NCBI GenBank assembly: GCA_963715045.1
Contig: CAVQRC010000008.1
Span: 186,001 to 250,000 of the forward strand
Source: CAVQRC01 sp963715045
GTDB lineage: Bacteria > Planctomycetota > Planctomycetia > Pirellulales > Lacipirellulaceae
Direction: 5' to 3'
Length of the DNA: 64,000 bases
Shown here: positions 37,617 through 47,228 of the stretch, one piece after another
Numbering within the stretch: the stretch's first letter is position 1
Layout of the letters: every line of letters begins with the position of its first letter
Notes under the pieces: generated by a model
What the model saw: only the letters and a program-made list of their open reading frames with translations
What the model was told of the DNA's origin: nothing
Database searches by the model: none
Position numbers and translations under genes: made by a program

Positions 37617-38756
37617 ATGGCGATGACCTTTGCGGACCGTGGGTTTCGTGTCGTAGCGCTGGTTCTGGTGATGCTGTCCTGCAGCGTCCCGGCAGTGGCC
37701 CAGGTATCGAAACGCCCATTTGGAACCACTCAAGACGGGAAGACCGTGCACATGTACACGCTCGAAAATGCCCAGGGAATGAAGGCCAACCTGCTCTCGC
37801 GAGGTGCGACGCTGTGCGGGCTCTGGATTCCAGACCGCGCCGGGAACTTGGAAGACGTCCTGCTCGGCTTCGACACCGTGGCCGGCTACGAATCGGACAG
37901 CAACCAGTATTTCGGCACGACGACCGGTCGCGTGTGCAATCGCATTGCCGGTGGAAAGTTCACGCTCGCGGGCAAGACGTACCAGCTCGCAATCAACAAC
38001 GAGCCCAACCACTTGCACGGCGGCACCACCCGCAGTCTCGACAAAGTGATCTGGGACGGGGAGCCGTTCGAGGTCGATGGCGGCCGGGGAGTAAAGTTCC
38101 GCTATACGAGTCCTGATGGAGAAGAGGGCTATCCGGGAACACTCCAGATCGAGGTCACTTACACGCTGTTCGACGACAACCGCCTGCAAATCGACTACGC
38201 CGCGACGACCGATCAGGCCACGCCCGTCAACCTCACCAACCATGCCTATTTCAACCTCGCGGGGGCGGGCAGTCCGACCGTTCTCGATCACGTGTTGATG
38301 ATCAATGCCGACCGCTATACGCCAACCGACGATACGTTGATCCCGACCGGCGAGCTGGCCAACGTAGCCGACACGCCCCTCGACTTCCGAAAACCGCACC
38401 GCATCGGCGCCCGGATCGAGGCCCTGATCAACACGGCGGCCCTCGGCTACGACCACAACTTCGTCATCAACCAACAGCAGCCGTCAGAGATGACGCTCGT
38501 CGCCGAGCTCCATGAACCGCAATCCGGCCGGCGGATGACGATCCACAGCACGGAACCCGGCGTGCAATTCTACAGCGGCAATTTCCTGTTCGGGCAGACC
38601 GGTAAAGGCGGCAAGAGCTACGCCAAACGAAGCGCGCTGTGCCTCGAGACGCAGCACTTCCCCGATTCGGTGAACCAGCCGAAATTCCCCACCGTGATCT
38701 TGCAGCCCGGCGAAGTCTTTGCCTCGACGACGGTCTACGCCTTCGGCACGAAATGA
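37617..38756 (+). CDS. galM: Exported aldose 1-epimerase
   Basis: 379 residues from the ATG at 37617, chosen because it starts a clear signal peptide (FRVVALVLVMLSCSVPAVAQ). Mutarotase blocks are GFDTVAGYESDSNQYFGTTT, GRVCNRIAGGKF, NNEPNHLHGG, NLTNHAYFNLAG (substrate His) and ALCLETQHFPDS, whose Glu is the general base. It interconverts alpha and beta anomers of aldoses such as galactose and glucose. The signal peptide puts it in the periplasm, consistent with extracytoplasmic sugar breakdown. The convergent sugar-isomerase-like gene downstream may belong to the same physiology. Confidence 0.93.
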   Translation: MAMTFADRGFRVVALVLVMLSCSVPAVAQVSKRPFGTTQDGKTVHMYTLENAQGMKANLLSRGATLCGLWIPDRAGNLEDVLLGFDTVAGYESDSNQYFGTTTGRVCNRIAGGKFTLAGKTYQLAINNEPNHLHGGTTRSLDKVIWDGEPFEVDGGRGVKFRYTSPDGEEGYPGTLQIEVTYTLFDDNRLQIDYAATTDQATPVNLTNHAYFNLAGAGSPTVLDHVLMINADRYTPTDDTLIPTGELANVADTPLDFRKPHRIGARIEALINTAALGYDHNFVINQQQPSEMTLVAELHEPQSGRRMTIHSTEPGVQFYSGNFLFGQTGKGGKSYAKRSALCLETQHFPDSVNQPKFPTVILQPGEVFASTTVYAFGTK

Positions 38757-38799
38757 TTCCGCGGGGCTGCCGTCAAGCGGAGCGGCCTCACGGCGGGAC

Positions 38800-39635
38800 T
38801 CACGCCGATGCCAGGGCTTGCCGCATGTTTTCCATGCTCTGCCGCGCGATTTCTTCGGGGCTCGGTTTGTAGTCGAAGACTTCGACCGAGACCCAGCCGT
38901 CGTAGCCGACTTCGCGGAGGGCGGCGAAAATCGGCCGGAAGTCGACATCCCCCATTCCCGGTCCGAGCAGATTCGGATCGTTCGCGTGGAAGTGCGCAAG
39001 CTGAGCTCGCGATGCGCGAATGATCTCGGGGATCGCGACCGATTCGCTCGACATCGCCTTGACATCCAGATGAAGTCGGCAATGCGGCGATCCGACCATC
39101 TGCACCAATTGCATCCCGGCGGCCGCCGTGTTGAGGAAATCGCCTTCGCCGGGTCCGAGCGGCTCGACCGCGATCGTCACGTCGAAGTCGCCGCATAGCG
39201 GCATCGCCTGCCGGAGCACGGCCGCGGCATGCTCCATCGCGGCCTCGTGACTGACCCCTTCAAGCAGGTTACGTTGCAGCGGCGAACCGAGCACCATGAT
39301 GCGGCCGCCAAGGTCGTGGCAAAACCGGGCCAGCTCGCCGAGATAGGCGGCCGTCCTGTGCTGGACAGCCGGATCGGGGGTGGTCAGATAGAATCCCCTG
39401 GGTCTTGGCCAGCAGCCAGTGCACGCCGACGGTTTCGAGACCCAGATCGACTACTCGCGTGGCGACTTCGGTTCGTCGCCGCGGGCGACACTTCGTTGAC
39501 ATGGAAGGGGTCGGCGTCTGGTGCGAACGTAAACGGGGCGAACTCGATTCCCTCGTAGCCGAGGTCCCGGGCGATACGAAGTCCCGCATCGAGCGAATCC
39601 TTCCCGAACATCTCATTACACAACGCGAGCTTCAT
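38800..39635 (-). CDS. Sugar phosphate isomerase/epimerase (xylose-isomerase-like TIM barrel), two frameshifts
   Basis: About 277 residues starting MKLALCNEMFGKDSLDAGLR and IARDLGYEGIEFAPFTF. Two single extra bases break it: one C in the run at 39483-39485 (joining VNEVSP to RRRTEVATRVVDLGLE) and one G in 39395-39398 (joining LLAKTQG to FYLTTPDPAVQHRTAAYL). The rest is intact: VTIAVEPLGPGEGDFLN, HCRLHLDVKAMS, AQLAHFHANDPN and YDGWVSVEVFDYKPSPEEIA, carrying the Glu, Asp, His and Glu metal-site residues of this AP-endonuclease-2 superfamily. The substrate is unknown. No signal peptide is seen, so it is cytoplasmic. Confidence 0.8.
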
Positions 39636-39697
39636 GGAGCAGTCCCTGGGTCTGAAATGCAGTAAGGGCCAGAACGGGGCTTCAGTGTAGTGATTTT

Positions 39698-39972
39698 GTG
39701 TAGTCCCGACACTCCGTGGCGGGGTTGTGTAGTCCCGACACTCCGTGGCGGGGTAAGGGTGCTGCAGACCACGGCAGCCAACCACCAGCCCGGGTCACGG
39801 AGTGCCCCGTCTACACGGTGGCGGGTTGGTGTAGTCCCGACACTCCGTGGCGGGTTGGTGTAGTCCCGACACTCCGTGGCGGGGTAAGGGTGCTGCAGAC
39901 CACGGCAGCCAACCACCAGCTCGGGTCACGGAGTGCCCCGTCTACACGTGCGGTCACGGAGTGCCCCGTCTC
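39698..39972. repeat. Tandem block of a 90-bp palindromic (MITE-like) element
   Basis: The arm GTGTAGTCCCGACACTCCGTG occurs at 39698, 39727, 39829 and 39858. The facing arm CACGGAGTGCCCCGTCTACAC occurs at 39796 and 39927, with a partial copy at 39955. Units 39727-39816 and 39858-39947 are nearly identical 90-bp copies, each with facing arms around a shared centre (GGGTAAGGGTGCTGCAGACC and on). The unit therefore has terminal inverted repeats and no coding capacity. Another arm lies at 6683-6703. Confidence 0.88.
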
Positions 39973-40069
39973 AGGTGCGCCAAGCACTTGGTCCCGAGTC
40001 GAGACCGCGTTAGGCTGGGGAGCCGCGAACCCTCGTCGATGCCTCGCTCTCCGACTCTGGAAGTGTGTG

Positions 40070-41644
40070 ATGGCAGACCATTCCAACTCCGTCCAACCGC
40101 CGCACATCATCGACCCGCCTGTTCGGCTGGGTGGGATCCTGATGCGACTGGGCCCCGGTATGATCATTGCCGGATCGATCGTGGGCTCCGGTGAGCTCAT
40201 CGCCACGACGAAGGTCGGCGCCGAAGCCGGATTCGTCCTGTTGTGGTTGATCCTGCTCGGTTGTGCCGTCAAAGTCTTCACGCAGATCGAGCTTGGTCGA
40301 CACTCGGTGGCCTGGTCCGAAACGACGCTGCGTTCCCTCAACCGCGTTCCTGGCCCCCGCCTGCGAGTGAATTGGGTCGTGTGGTTCTGGGCCGTCATGA
40401 CGCTGCTGATCGTCTCGCAGCAGGGTGGCATCGTGGGCGGGATTGGCCAGGCGCTGGCCATTCCGTTTCCGCTTACCGAAGACGGTCGGCAACAGAATGA
40501 AGAACGACGCACACTGATCCAGGCCCAGATCGCACGCGCGTTGGGAGATCGGGCCGAGGGGGATCCGATTCCGCCAGCCGAACTCGAGGCGACCATCAAC
40601 CGGCTGGAAGAGAAGTTCAAGAACGCGGTTCCCTCCCACGATCCCCTGATCTGGGCCGCGCTGCTCACCGTGCCGACATCGCTGTTGATGCTGATCGGTC
40701 GCTACCGCCTCGTGCAGGTCGTCGCCACGGTCCTGGTCGGTTCGTTCACGTTGGTTACGATCGTCACGCTCGTGCTGCTGCAACTGCAGCCCAATTGGGC
40801 GGTCTCTGCCGCGGATGTGTGGAGCGGACTTCAGTTCCGACTGCCGGACCAGGATGCGGGCAGTCGTTTCCAACCGATCGCCACCGCGTTGGCTGCCTTT
40901 GGTTTGATCGGCGTCGGTGCCGGCGAACTCTTTGCGTATCCGTATTGGTGTCTCGAGAAGGGCTACGCGAAGGCCACCGGACCGTACGACGGTTCGCAGG
41001 CGTGGATTGAGCGGGCACGGGGATGGATGCGGGTGATGTACTTCGACGCGTGGCTCTCGATGATCGTGTACACCCTGGCGACCGTGGTGTTCTTTCTGCT
41101 CGGCGCGGCCGTGTTGTGGCGGACGGGACTGAATCCCGAAAAACAGCGGCTGGTTGCGACGCTCACGGAGATGTACGTGCCGGTGTTTGGGGAATGGGCG
41201 CCAGCCGTGTTTCTGTTCGGAGCGATCGCCGTGCTGTACTCGACTTTCTTCGTGGCGGCCTGCGGATTCGGCCGCATGATCTCCGACGCCCTGGGAATCA
41301 TGGGGCTCGCCTCGGACGAAGAACAGGCTCGACTGCGGCGGGCCCGCTGGGTCAGCGCCGGGTGGGTCTGGATCGCCGTGATTCTGTTCGGCAGCATTCG
41401 CGATCCGGTCGGGATGGTGCTCGCCTCAGGCATTGCCCAGAGCATGATGCTGCCGGTGCTGGGCTGTTCCGCGTTGTGGTTTCGGTATCGACACTCGAAT
41501 CCGCGACTGCTGCCCGGCCGCTGGTTCGATGCGGGCTTGTGGATCTCGACACTGGGTTTCTTCATCACTGCCGGCTGGATCCTGACAGACAAGATTGTCC
41601 TTCCGCTGTGGGCGAGCCTGAATTCCGGCAATCCCACCTTGTGA
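40070..41644 (+). CDS. Nramp-related membrane transporter lacking the DPGN and MPHN motifs
   Basis: 524 residues from the ATG at 40070, with about 11 membrane helices. The first helix reads GPGMIIAGSIVGSGELIATT, then VGAEAGFVLLWLILLGCAVK and FTQIELGRHSVAWSETTL, the Nramp pattern. Where Nramp metal carriers have DPGN in helix 1 this protein has GSGE, and where they have MPHN in helix 6 it has GELFAYPYWCLEKGYA. A soluble helical insert (about 145-180) sits between helices 4 and 5. The metal site is thus rebuilt, and manganese or iron transport cannot be assumed. It is followed after 33 bases by a sigma factor gene. Confidence 0.8.
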   Translation: MADHSNSVQPPHIIDPPVRLGGILMRLGPGMIIAGSIVGSGELIATTKVGAEAGFVLLWLILLGCAVKVFTQIELGRHSVAWSETTLRSLNRVPGPRLRVNWVVWFWAVMTLLIVSQQGGIVGGIGQALAIPFPLTEDGRQQNEERRTLIQAQIARALGDRAEGDPIPPAELEATINRLEEKFKNAVPSHDPLIWAALLTVPTSLLMLIGRYRLVQVVATVLVGSFTLVTIVTLVLLQLQPNWAVSAADVWSGLQFRLPDQDAGSRFQPIATALAAFGLIGVGAGELFAYPYWCLEKGYAKATGPYDGSQAWIERARGWMRVMYFDAWLSMIVYTLATVVFFLLGAAVLWRTGLNPEKQRLVATLTEMYVPVFGEWAPAVFLFGAIAVLYSTFFVAACGFGRMISDALGIMGLASDEEQARLRRARWVSAGWVWIAVILFGSIRDPVGMVLASGIAQSMMLPVLGCSALWFRYRHSNPRLLPGRWFDAGLWISTLGFFITAGWILTDKIVLPLWASLNSGNPTL

Positions 41645-41677
41645 CGTCGCCCTCGCTGGACGCGGGAGAACCCTGCT

Positions 41678-42247
41678 GTGGCCGCCGACAAACCCATCTC
41701 CGGAGAGAGACTCGAGCAATACCGCTCGTACCTGAATTTCCTCGCGGCAGCCCATCTCGATCCGATGCATCGTCGTCGCGTCGACCCGTCCGACATCGTT
41801 CAATTGACCCTGGCCGAGGCGTTTCAGAAGCAGGAGCAGTTTCGCGGCACGGCCGATGCCGAGTTGGCTGGCTGGTTGCGGCAGATGCTCAAGCACAATG
41901 TGGCCGATGCCATCCGCAGAATGGGCCGCGCGAAACGGAATATCCGCCGCGAGCGTCCGCTGGAAGCCGATGTCGAAGATTCGTTCCTACGCGTGGATGC
42001 GATGATCGCGGCCGAGCAGACCTCACCGAGCGGTCACGCTGTTCGTGACGAACAACGGATTGCCGTTGCCAATGCCATCGCCCGACTGCCCGAGGATCAG
42101 CGAAACGCGGTAGTGCTCTACCACATTCAACAATTGAAGCTCAAGGAACTGGCGGCTCACCTCGGTAAGAGCGAGACGGCGGTCGCGGGCCTGCTGTATC
42201 GCGGACAGCGAAAGTTGAAACAACTGCTGGCCGCAGAGAATTCTTAG
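41678..42247 (+). CDS. ECF-type RNA polymerase sigma factor
   Basis: 189 residues from a GTG start behind GGGAG. Region 2 is visible as MHRRRVDPSDIVQLTLAEAF and GWLRQMLKHNVADAIRRMGR. Region 4 is IARLPEDQRNAVVLYHIQQL and LKELAAHLGKSETAVAGLLY with RGQRKLKQLL, a helix-turn-helix for -35 recognition. The DPSDIVQ form is that of planctomycete ECF sigma factors often linked to Ser/Thr kinases; no kinase or anti-sigma gene follows here. It probably shares a transcript with the upstream transporter. Confidence 0.9.
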   Translation: MAADKPISGERLEQYRSYLNFLAAAHLDPMHRRRVDPSDIVQLTLAEAFQKQEQFRGTADAELAGWLRQMLKHNVADAIRRMGRAKRNIRRERPLEADVEDSFLRVDAMIAAEQTSPSGHAVRDEQRIAVANAIARLPEDQRNAVVLYHIQQLKLKELAAHLGKSETAVAGLLYRGQRKLKQLLAAENS

Positions 42248-42369
42248 TGCCGATCCCGAGATGGTCTTCAGCAACCGGACTCCCCGGCCGTGCGACATGA
42301 TCACTCGAGTGAGGGGATCGGTTCGTAGCGAGCAATTCGAGAGGCCTTCAATTCAAATAGGCCTTCAAT

Positions 42370-43071
42370 TCAAGAGGCGAGCAATTCAGCCTGCGACGGG
42401 GGCTCCGTCGCTGCTGCCCGATCTCGATAGCTGCGGACGCCCTGTGACATGGCCTCGATCGAATCACGCCGAAATGTCTGCTGCAGGTAGCACATTAGGG
42501 GCTTCCCCAAATTGGCCAGCCGACCCTGCGGACGGCTGAAGGAGCAGATTTCGTACCACACTTTCTCCGTCGCCGCATCGTATCCGACCAGGAAACGCTC
42601 CTCTCCCTGGGTCACGTGCGAGGGCAGCGTTCCGTATGCGAAACCGTAGCATCGACTCCCATCGGCAGCTTGTTGATCGGGGTCTTCGAACACGCAGACG
42701 ATGCGGCAGCCGCAGACGGCCCAGAAGCCGACTCCGCGAAGTCCAATCGCCACATTCACTCCCGCAGCAATCGGAGCGTCCCGCGATTCCAGCCGCGCCC
42801 GCGCCTGGGGAAACATCGACCATGCACGCAGCGCCTCGACGGCGGCACGATAATCGTCCAATCCGTGCCCCACCACGGCCGACGCGCCTCCGAACACGTA
42901 GCCGAGCGGTCCACGCACATCGCGATGAACTTCGCCACTGTGCCCCCAGTCGACGGCCGGACAGGGCCAGGCCCGCGTCAGCTCGACATCCTCGTATGTG
43001 AACTCGGAATCAGAAACGGAGAGTCGATGGTCCCTCAACAAGACCGGGGAAGGCGGTGCGAAAACGTACAT
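42370..43071 (-). CDS. DUF1990 family protein
   Basis: 233 residues. Family features are FTYEDVELTRAWPCPA, LGYVFGGASAVVGHGLDDYR, AAVEALRAWSMFPQARARLE, CRIVCVFEDPD, YGFAYGTLPSHVTQGEERFL and YEICSFSRPQGRLANLGKPL. DUF1990 (UPF0548) proteins are small cytoplasmic beta-rich proteins of unknown function. No signal peptide is present. The gene stands alone between convergent and divergent neighbours. Near its 3' end the DNA carries a direct repeat GGCCTTCAATTCAA (about 42344-42378). Confidence 0.8.
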   Translation of the reverse strand: MYVFAPPSPVLLRDHRLSVSDSEFTYEDVELTRAWPCPAVDWGHSGEVHRDVRGPLGYVFGGASAVVGHGLDDYRAAVEALRAWSMFPQARARLESRDAPIAAGVNVAIGLRGVGFWAVCGCRIVCVFEDPDQQAADGSRCYGFAYGTLPSHVTQGEERFLVGYDAATEKVWYEICSFSRPQGRLANLGKPLMCYLQQTFRRDSIEAMSQGVRSYRDRAAATEPPSQAELLAS

Positions 43072-43313
43072 AGATTACCGGTTCTGGGCGGGGTCCCTGC
43101 AATCGCGCTAGCTCGGTTCTGTGTCAAACCGGATGCACGCCGGCAACTTAACCGATTTCCCGAGTGATTCGCGTGGTCGGCCTGGATTACCGGGCAGCGG
43201 CGGGTGCTCGTGGACTCCCGAAACCACAAATGATAGCCTGGGCGGCGACTCTTGGCGGCGATTTACATTTCTTCGTCGCCCAAGTACCCCGCACTCCACC
43301 AAAGGAGACTGCT

Positions 43314-45708
43314 ATGACCGCAACGATGGCCTTTGGGTCGTTTTCGATGCTGCTTTCGAGCGGACTGATCTTTGGCTTGCCGTTGGGGGTGCCGCCTCTC
43401 GAGCCCGACACGCAGTTGCTTCGAGCGGCTCCTGACGATTGTTTGTGGTGTATGAGCTCGGCCGGCATGGCCGCCCCTGACCCCGACAGCGCGAACCGCA
43501 CCGAGCAGTTGCTGGCCGATGTGGAGATCCAGGAATTTCTCTCGTCCGCTAAAACCCAGCTTGTCAGGCTCGCGCGGCAGTCGGCAGATTCTCCGGAGTC
43601 GCGGGTCCTGGCCAGCGAACTTCCAGGGATTATCGAATCGCTGTTGACGCGTCCTCTCGTGGCGTATGTCGCCGACTTCGATCCGCCGGCCAATCCACGT
43701 GGTCCGCCCCGGATCGAGATGGGGCTGGTGGTCCGTCTGAGCGATGAAGCGGAGAGTACCGAAGCGTCACTTGCCAGATTGATGCGGGTGGCGGCGGATG
43801 CCGGGCAGCCAGTCGAACGCGAGTCGCAGGGAGGTGTCGAGTGGTACGTCGTTGCCGCCGAGAACGGCTTCGAATTGCGGTGGGGTCGGTACCAGGACTT
43901 CATCCTGCTTGCCATCGGCGAGGGTGAGGGCGTGAAGCTGATCGAGCGGCTTGGTTCGAGTTCGCGAAGCGTGCCGGGCTATCTCCAGACCGCGCGAGAA
44001 ACTGGGCAGCCAACGGATATCGACGCTCGGGTTTCTCAACGCCCAGCGGATCATTACGAAGTTCGGTCCCCTGCTGGGTGCGAACGAACCGGTCCTGAGC
44101 AAGCTGGGCGTTGACAAGATCACCGCCGTCTACAGCGGCACCGGCATGGATGAGGTCGCGTGCGTTTCGCGGATCGAAGTGGCCGTCGACGGGCCACCTA
44201 CCGGGATCCTGGCGATGCTTCCCCATGAACCACTTTCGAAACGCGACGTGCAGGCCATACCCCACGACGCCCTGGCTGCGTTCGCGGTGCGAATCGACGT
44301 GGACGAACTGATCGAGCAGATCGTCGAACTGGTGAGCAAGTTTGATGAAAACGCCCGAGATAAGTTTGATGACGCGATGTGGGAAGCAGAGCGAGAGATC
44401 GGCATCCATCCCCGCGACGACATCGCCAGGAATCTGGGCGATGTCTTCGCGGTCTTCATTCCTGCCGGAGATCTGATGACGGCGTGGCTCGGTTCCACGG
44501 CGATTATCAAAGTCCGGGACGCTGACGAGTTGAAGGACGCCCTCGAAACGCTCGTCGATCGAGCCGAGCGGGAGATCGCCCGGGGCAATGAAAAAGTACG
44601 TTTTCGCTCGACCGAGTATCGTGGCCACCAACTGCATTATGTTCAGATCGAAGGGGCTCCCATCTCGCCAAGTTGGTGCATTACGGACGACTTCGCGGCG
44701 ATCGGACTCTCGCCGCAGAGTCTGAAGTCGACGCTGATCCGGTTGACTGGCGACCAACCTCGCGAAACACTGGCCGACAAGGAGGGGCTCCGCGACGCGC
44801 TCGGCAGTCCTCATCCGCCCGCGTCGCTGATGTATGTCGATACGGAGCGGCTGTTCCTCGGCTTCTACCCGATGTTGCAGCTCGGCGCGCAGATGCTCTC
44901 GGGCGAAATGGGACGGCAGGGAATCGACGTCGATCTGTCGATGATGCCCTCGGCTGAGTCGATTGCGCCGCACCTGACACCCAGCTATTCGACATGGACC
45001 CGCACCGAAAGTGGGTTCGTGACCGCGACGCGGCAGGCGATTCCGGGGGGAGATCTGGTGTCGGCCGCCCCCGTCGGCGTGGCGCTGCTGCTGCCGGCCG
45101 TGCAGGCCGCCCGAGAGGCAGCGCGACGGGCTCAAGACATGAACAACATGAAGATGATCATGCTGGCGATGCTCAATTACGAGTCGGCTTACGGAAAGTA
45201 CCCGTCGGACATCACCGACAAAGAGGGTAACAAGCTGTTGAGCTGGCGGGTGGCGATTCTGCCATACATGGAGGAGCAGGCGCTCTACAATGCCTTTCAC
45301 CTCGATGAACCATGGGACAGTGAGCACAACCTGCCTCTCTCCCGGACCGTCGTGGGAGTGTTCAGTTCGCCACAGGGACAACCCGAGCCGTTCATGACTC
45401 GGTACCTGGCGGTGGCCGGCGAGAACACGATGATGCCCCCCGGCGGGGTGAAAATCCGCGAAGTTACCGACGGCACCAGCAACACGGCAGTGCTCGTGCT
45501 CGCCACCCCAGAGGCAGCCGTACCGTGGGCCAAGCCGGGCGACCTGCAGTTCGATGCCGAAAACCCCACCCGAGGCGTATGGGGCGCCCGAGGATTCTTT
45601 CTGCTCGCCTTCGCGGATGGGAGCGTGCGGACGGTCGCGAACCAAACCGTCGAAACGATGCGAAATCTATTCCTCCGCAACGACGGCAATCGAGTCCGCT
45701 TGGATTGA
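43314..45708 (+). CDS. Large secreted DUF1559 protein, one frameshift
   Basis: About 797 residues. The ATG at 43314 has a perfect SD (AAAGGAG, 6 bases). A hydrophobic start (FGSFSMLLSSGLIFGLPLGV) acts as signal. Residues 40-560 form an unrecognised two-lobed domain with repeated bound-estimate-like units (LLGANEPVLSKLGVDKITAV, ADELKDALETLVDRAEREIA). The DUF1559 region is internal and lacks a pilin leader: GVALLLPAVQAAREAARRAQ, LPYMEEQALYNAFHLDEPWD, REVTDGTSNTAVLVLAT and FLLAFADGSVRTV. One extra base near 44021-44030 breaks the frame. The secreted hypothetical at 48138-49878 has a similar N-terminal lobe style. Confidence 0.8.
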
Positions 45709-45742
45709 TCGCCAACCGCGACACGCACCATCGCGCCGCGCG

Positions 45743-45979
45743 CTAAAAATCGATCGGCAGGAACCGCCCTAAGAACTCCGTACCACGAATCGTCTCGATC
45801 GCGGCCTTACCGCCTGCGCGATACTCCTTCACCCGAAACGAAACATACTCGTTTCGTCGGCCACGATCCGCTGTTTGCTGATTGCGGTGCTCCGCGTGTA
45901 GCCGGGCCATGTTGGTCAGGGGCAACGCGCCCAGTTCGTGCGGCACGGTGAACACGAGGTAAAAGTACACGACCGGAAC
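45743..45979 (-). pseudogene. IS91-family transposase remnant
   Basis: Two separate pieces of an IS91-type transposase are fused: VPVVYFYLVFTVPHELGALP with LTN, and NEYVSFRVKEYRAGGKAA with GTEFLGRFLPIDF. In the intact enzyme these blocks are separated by about 200 residues that hold the catalytic tyrosines, which are deleted here. It is a dead scar beside the PEP-CTERM and toxin-antitoxin genes, marking past mobile-element activity. Confidence 0.75.
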
Positions 45980-46131
45980 GCCCCAGGCCCGGATCCCCTG
46001 AGATAACCCGCTCAACTGATTCGTTGACGGATTCGGAGAATCGGCGTATGCACAACCGCAGCGGCGGTGGCGGTCCGGGGACGGCCATCGGCTACGCAGG
46101 GAACTTAATGGCTCGCTTCGGCGGGTAGCCC

Positions 46132-46893
46132 ATGTCACAGCATTTCATTCGACGAGTGGCTCTTATCCGGTTCGGTGGCTGTTGCTTGTTGTGGGCAACC
46201 GCTATCTCCGCTTCGGCAGCACCGATTCTAATCGACGACTTCTCGTCCGGGCCGCTTGAGTTGCCGAGCAGCGAGGAGGGGGTGACGGTCGAACAGGACG
46301 ACCTGTCGCCATCCGCCGTGATCGGCGGTTCGCGGCACGTCAGCTATCGCTCGATCCTGCACGACGATCTGTCGCCGAGTCTCGGCATCGTCCCCGGCCT
46401 CGACTTCAACGTCGGCATCGATTCGTGGCACTACCTGACTCTCAGTTACGGCAATCGGAATCCGCTGAACTTGAAGCAGAGGCCCGGTCAGGCGATCCGA
46501 CTCGACTTCAGTCGGATCGAAGACATCACGCCGGACCGCTTGGCATCGCTTTCTACCCACTTCGGCATCGCACTCTACTACTTCAACGCCTCAGATATCA
46601 CGGCATTTTCAATTGCGTCGATTGATCTTCGAGACACCTTTCCGGGCCGCGTAGTCATTCCATTCGATGAGTTTACGCCTCGAGGGGGAATACCTCCTGC
46701 TGACGCTCGGATTGCTAGCGTGGACCTTAACATGTCGCGGTACGCCGCCGTCAGCTTCACGCTCGACAGAGTGATAATCGTGCCGGAGCCTTCCGCGTTG
46801 TGCTCGCTGCTCGTGGTGGCCGCTGCCTTTGTCGGATTCGCCAAGCCGGCCCGCTTCGGGCATGCTGACGGCATCCAGCCCGGATTTCCGTAG
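46132..46893 (+). CDS. PEP-CTERM exported protein
   Basis: 253 residues. The signal peptide is GGCCLLWATAISASAAP. The mature part is a beta-rich domain (LIDDFSSGPLELP, GLDFNVGIDSWHYLTLSYGN) that I cannot name. The sorting signal is VPEPSALCSLLVVAAAFVGF followed by KPAR, which directs the protein to the exosortase system. The last 14 codons run antisense into a truncated DUF5615 gene, so the natural stop may have been lost and replaced. Confidence 0.8.
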   Translation: MSQHFIRRVALIRFGGCCLLWATAISASAAPILIDDFSSGPLELPSSEEGVTVEQDDLSPSAVIGGSRHVSYRSILHDDLSPSLGIVPGLDFNVGIDSWHYLTLSYGNRNPLNLKQRPGQAIRLDFSRIEDITPDRLASLSTHFGIALYYFNASDITAFSIASIDLRDTFPGRVVIPFDEFTPRGGIPPADARIASVDLNMSRYAAVSFTLDRVIIVPEPSALCSLLVVAAAFVGFAKPARFGHADGIQPGFP

Positions 46894-46950
46894 CGCTGCG
46901 GCGACAGCCGCGTATATGTCTTCGTCCGTGAAGAACGCCGGACTGCTCAT
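46831..46950 (-). pseudogene. DUF5615 (PIN-like) toxin, truncated after about 40 residues
   Basis: The frame starts SSPAFFTDEDIYAAVAAALR and KSGLDAVSMPEAGRLGESD, the conserved N-terminus of DUF5615 toxin-like proteins, with the acidic DED motif. Family homology then stops and the frame continues only as antisense of the PEP-CTERM gene. Two thirds of the domain, including the other acidic residues, is missing. The ATG overlaps the antitoxin stop (ATGA). Confidence 0.8.
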
Positions 46951-47228
46951 TGCGACGTGCTATCAGCGTTCCGGGCCTTCACCGTTGTTTCGTAGTCAGC
47001 AATCAAGTCGGCCTCGATGTCGCCAAGATGATCATAGGCGTACGCCAAGGCGTCGTGAACGTCAGCAGGCTTGAGCGATGGGTACTGCTGGACAATTTCT
47101 TCAACGCTCATTCCTTGCCGGTAGCAGCCCAGAACAATCGCCACGCGAACGCGCGTTCCACCGATCACCGGCTGCCCGCCGCAACGGCTCGGATCCTGCT
47201 CGATGTTGCGATCGTCCAGCTTCGGCAT
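46947..47228 (-). CDS. DUF433 family antitoxin
   Basis: The 93-residue protein has the family pattern IEQDPSRCGGQPVIGGTRVR (a winged-helix start), VAIVLGCYRQGMSVEEIVQQ and YPSLKPADVHDALAYAYDH. DUF433 proteins are DNA-binding antitoxins that lie upstream of DUF5615 PIN-like toxins and probably autoregulate the pair. The antitoxin is complete while its toxin is cut short, so the module is no longer functional as a toxin system. It could still act in trans on a related toxin elsewhere. Confidence 0.88.
   Translation of the reverse strand: MPKLDDRNIEQDPSRCGGQPVIGGTRVRVAIVLGCYRQGMSVEEIVQQYPSLKPADVHDALAYAYDHLGDIEADLIADYETTVKARNADSTSQ

Noticed and set aside
39698..39972. CRISPR array
   Set aside because: Arms are inverted as well as direct, spacings are irregular, and there are no unique spacers or cas genes.
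39716..40069. N-terminal extension of the Nramp-like protein
   Set aside because: The upstream codons lie inside the palindromic repeat block and merely repeat its sequence; the ATG at 40070 fits the family.
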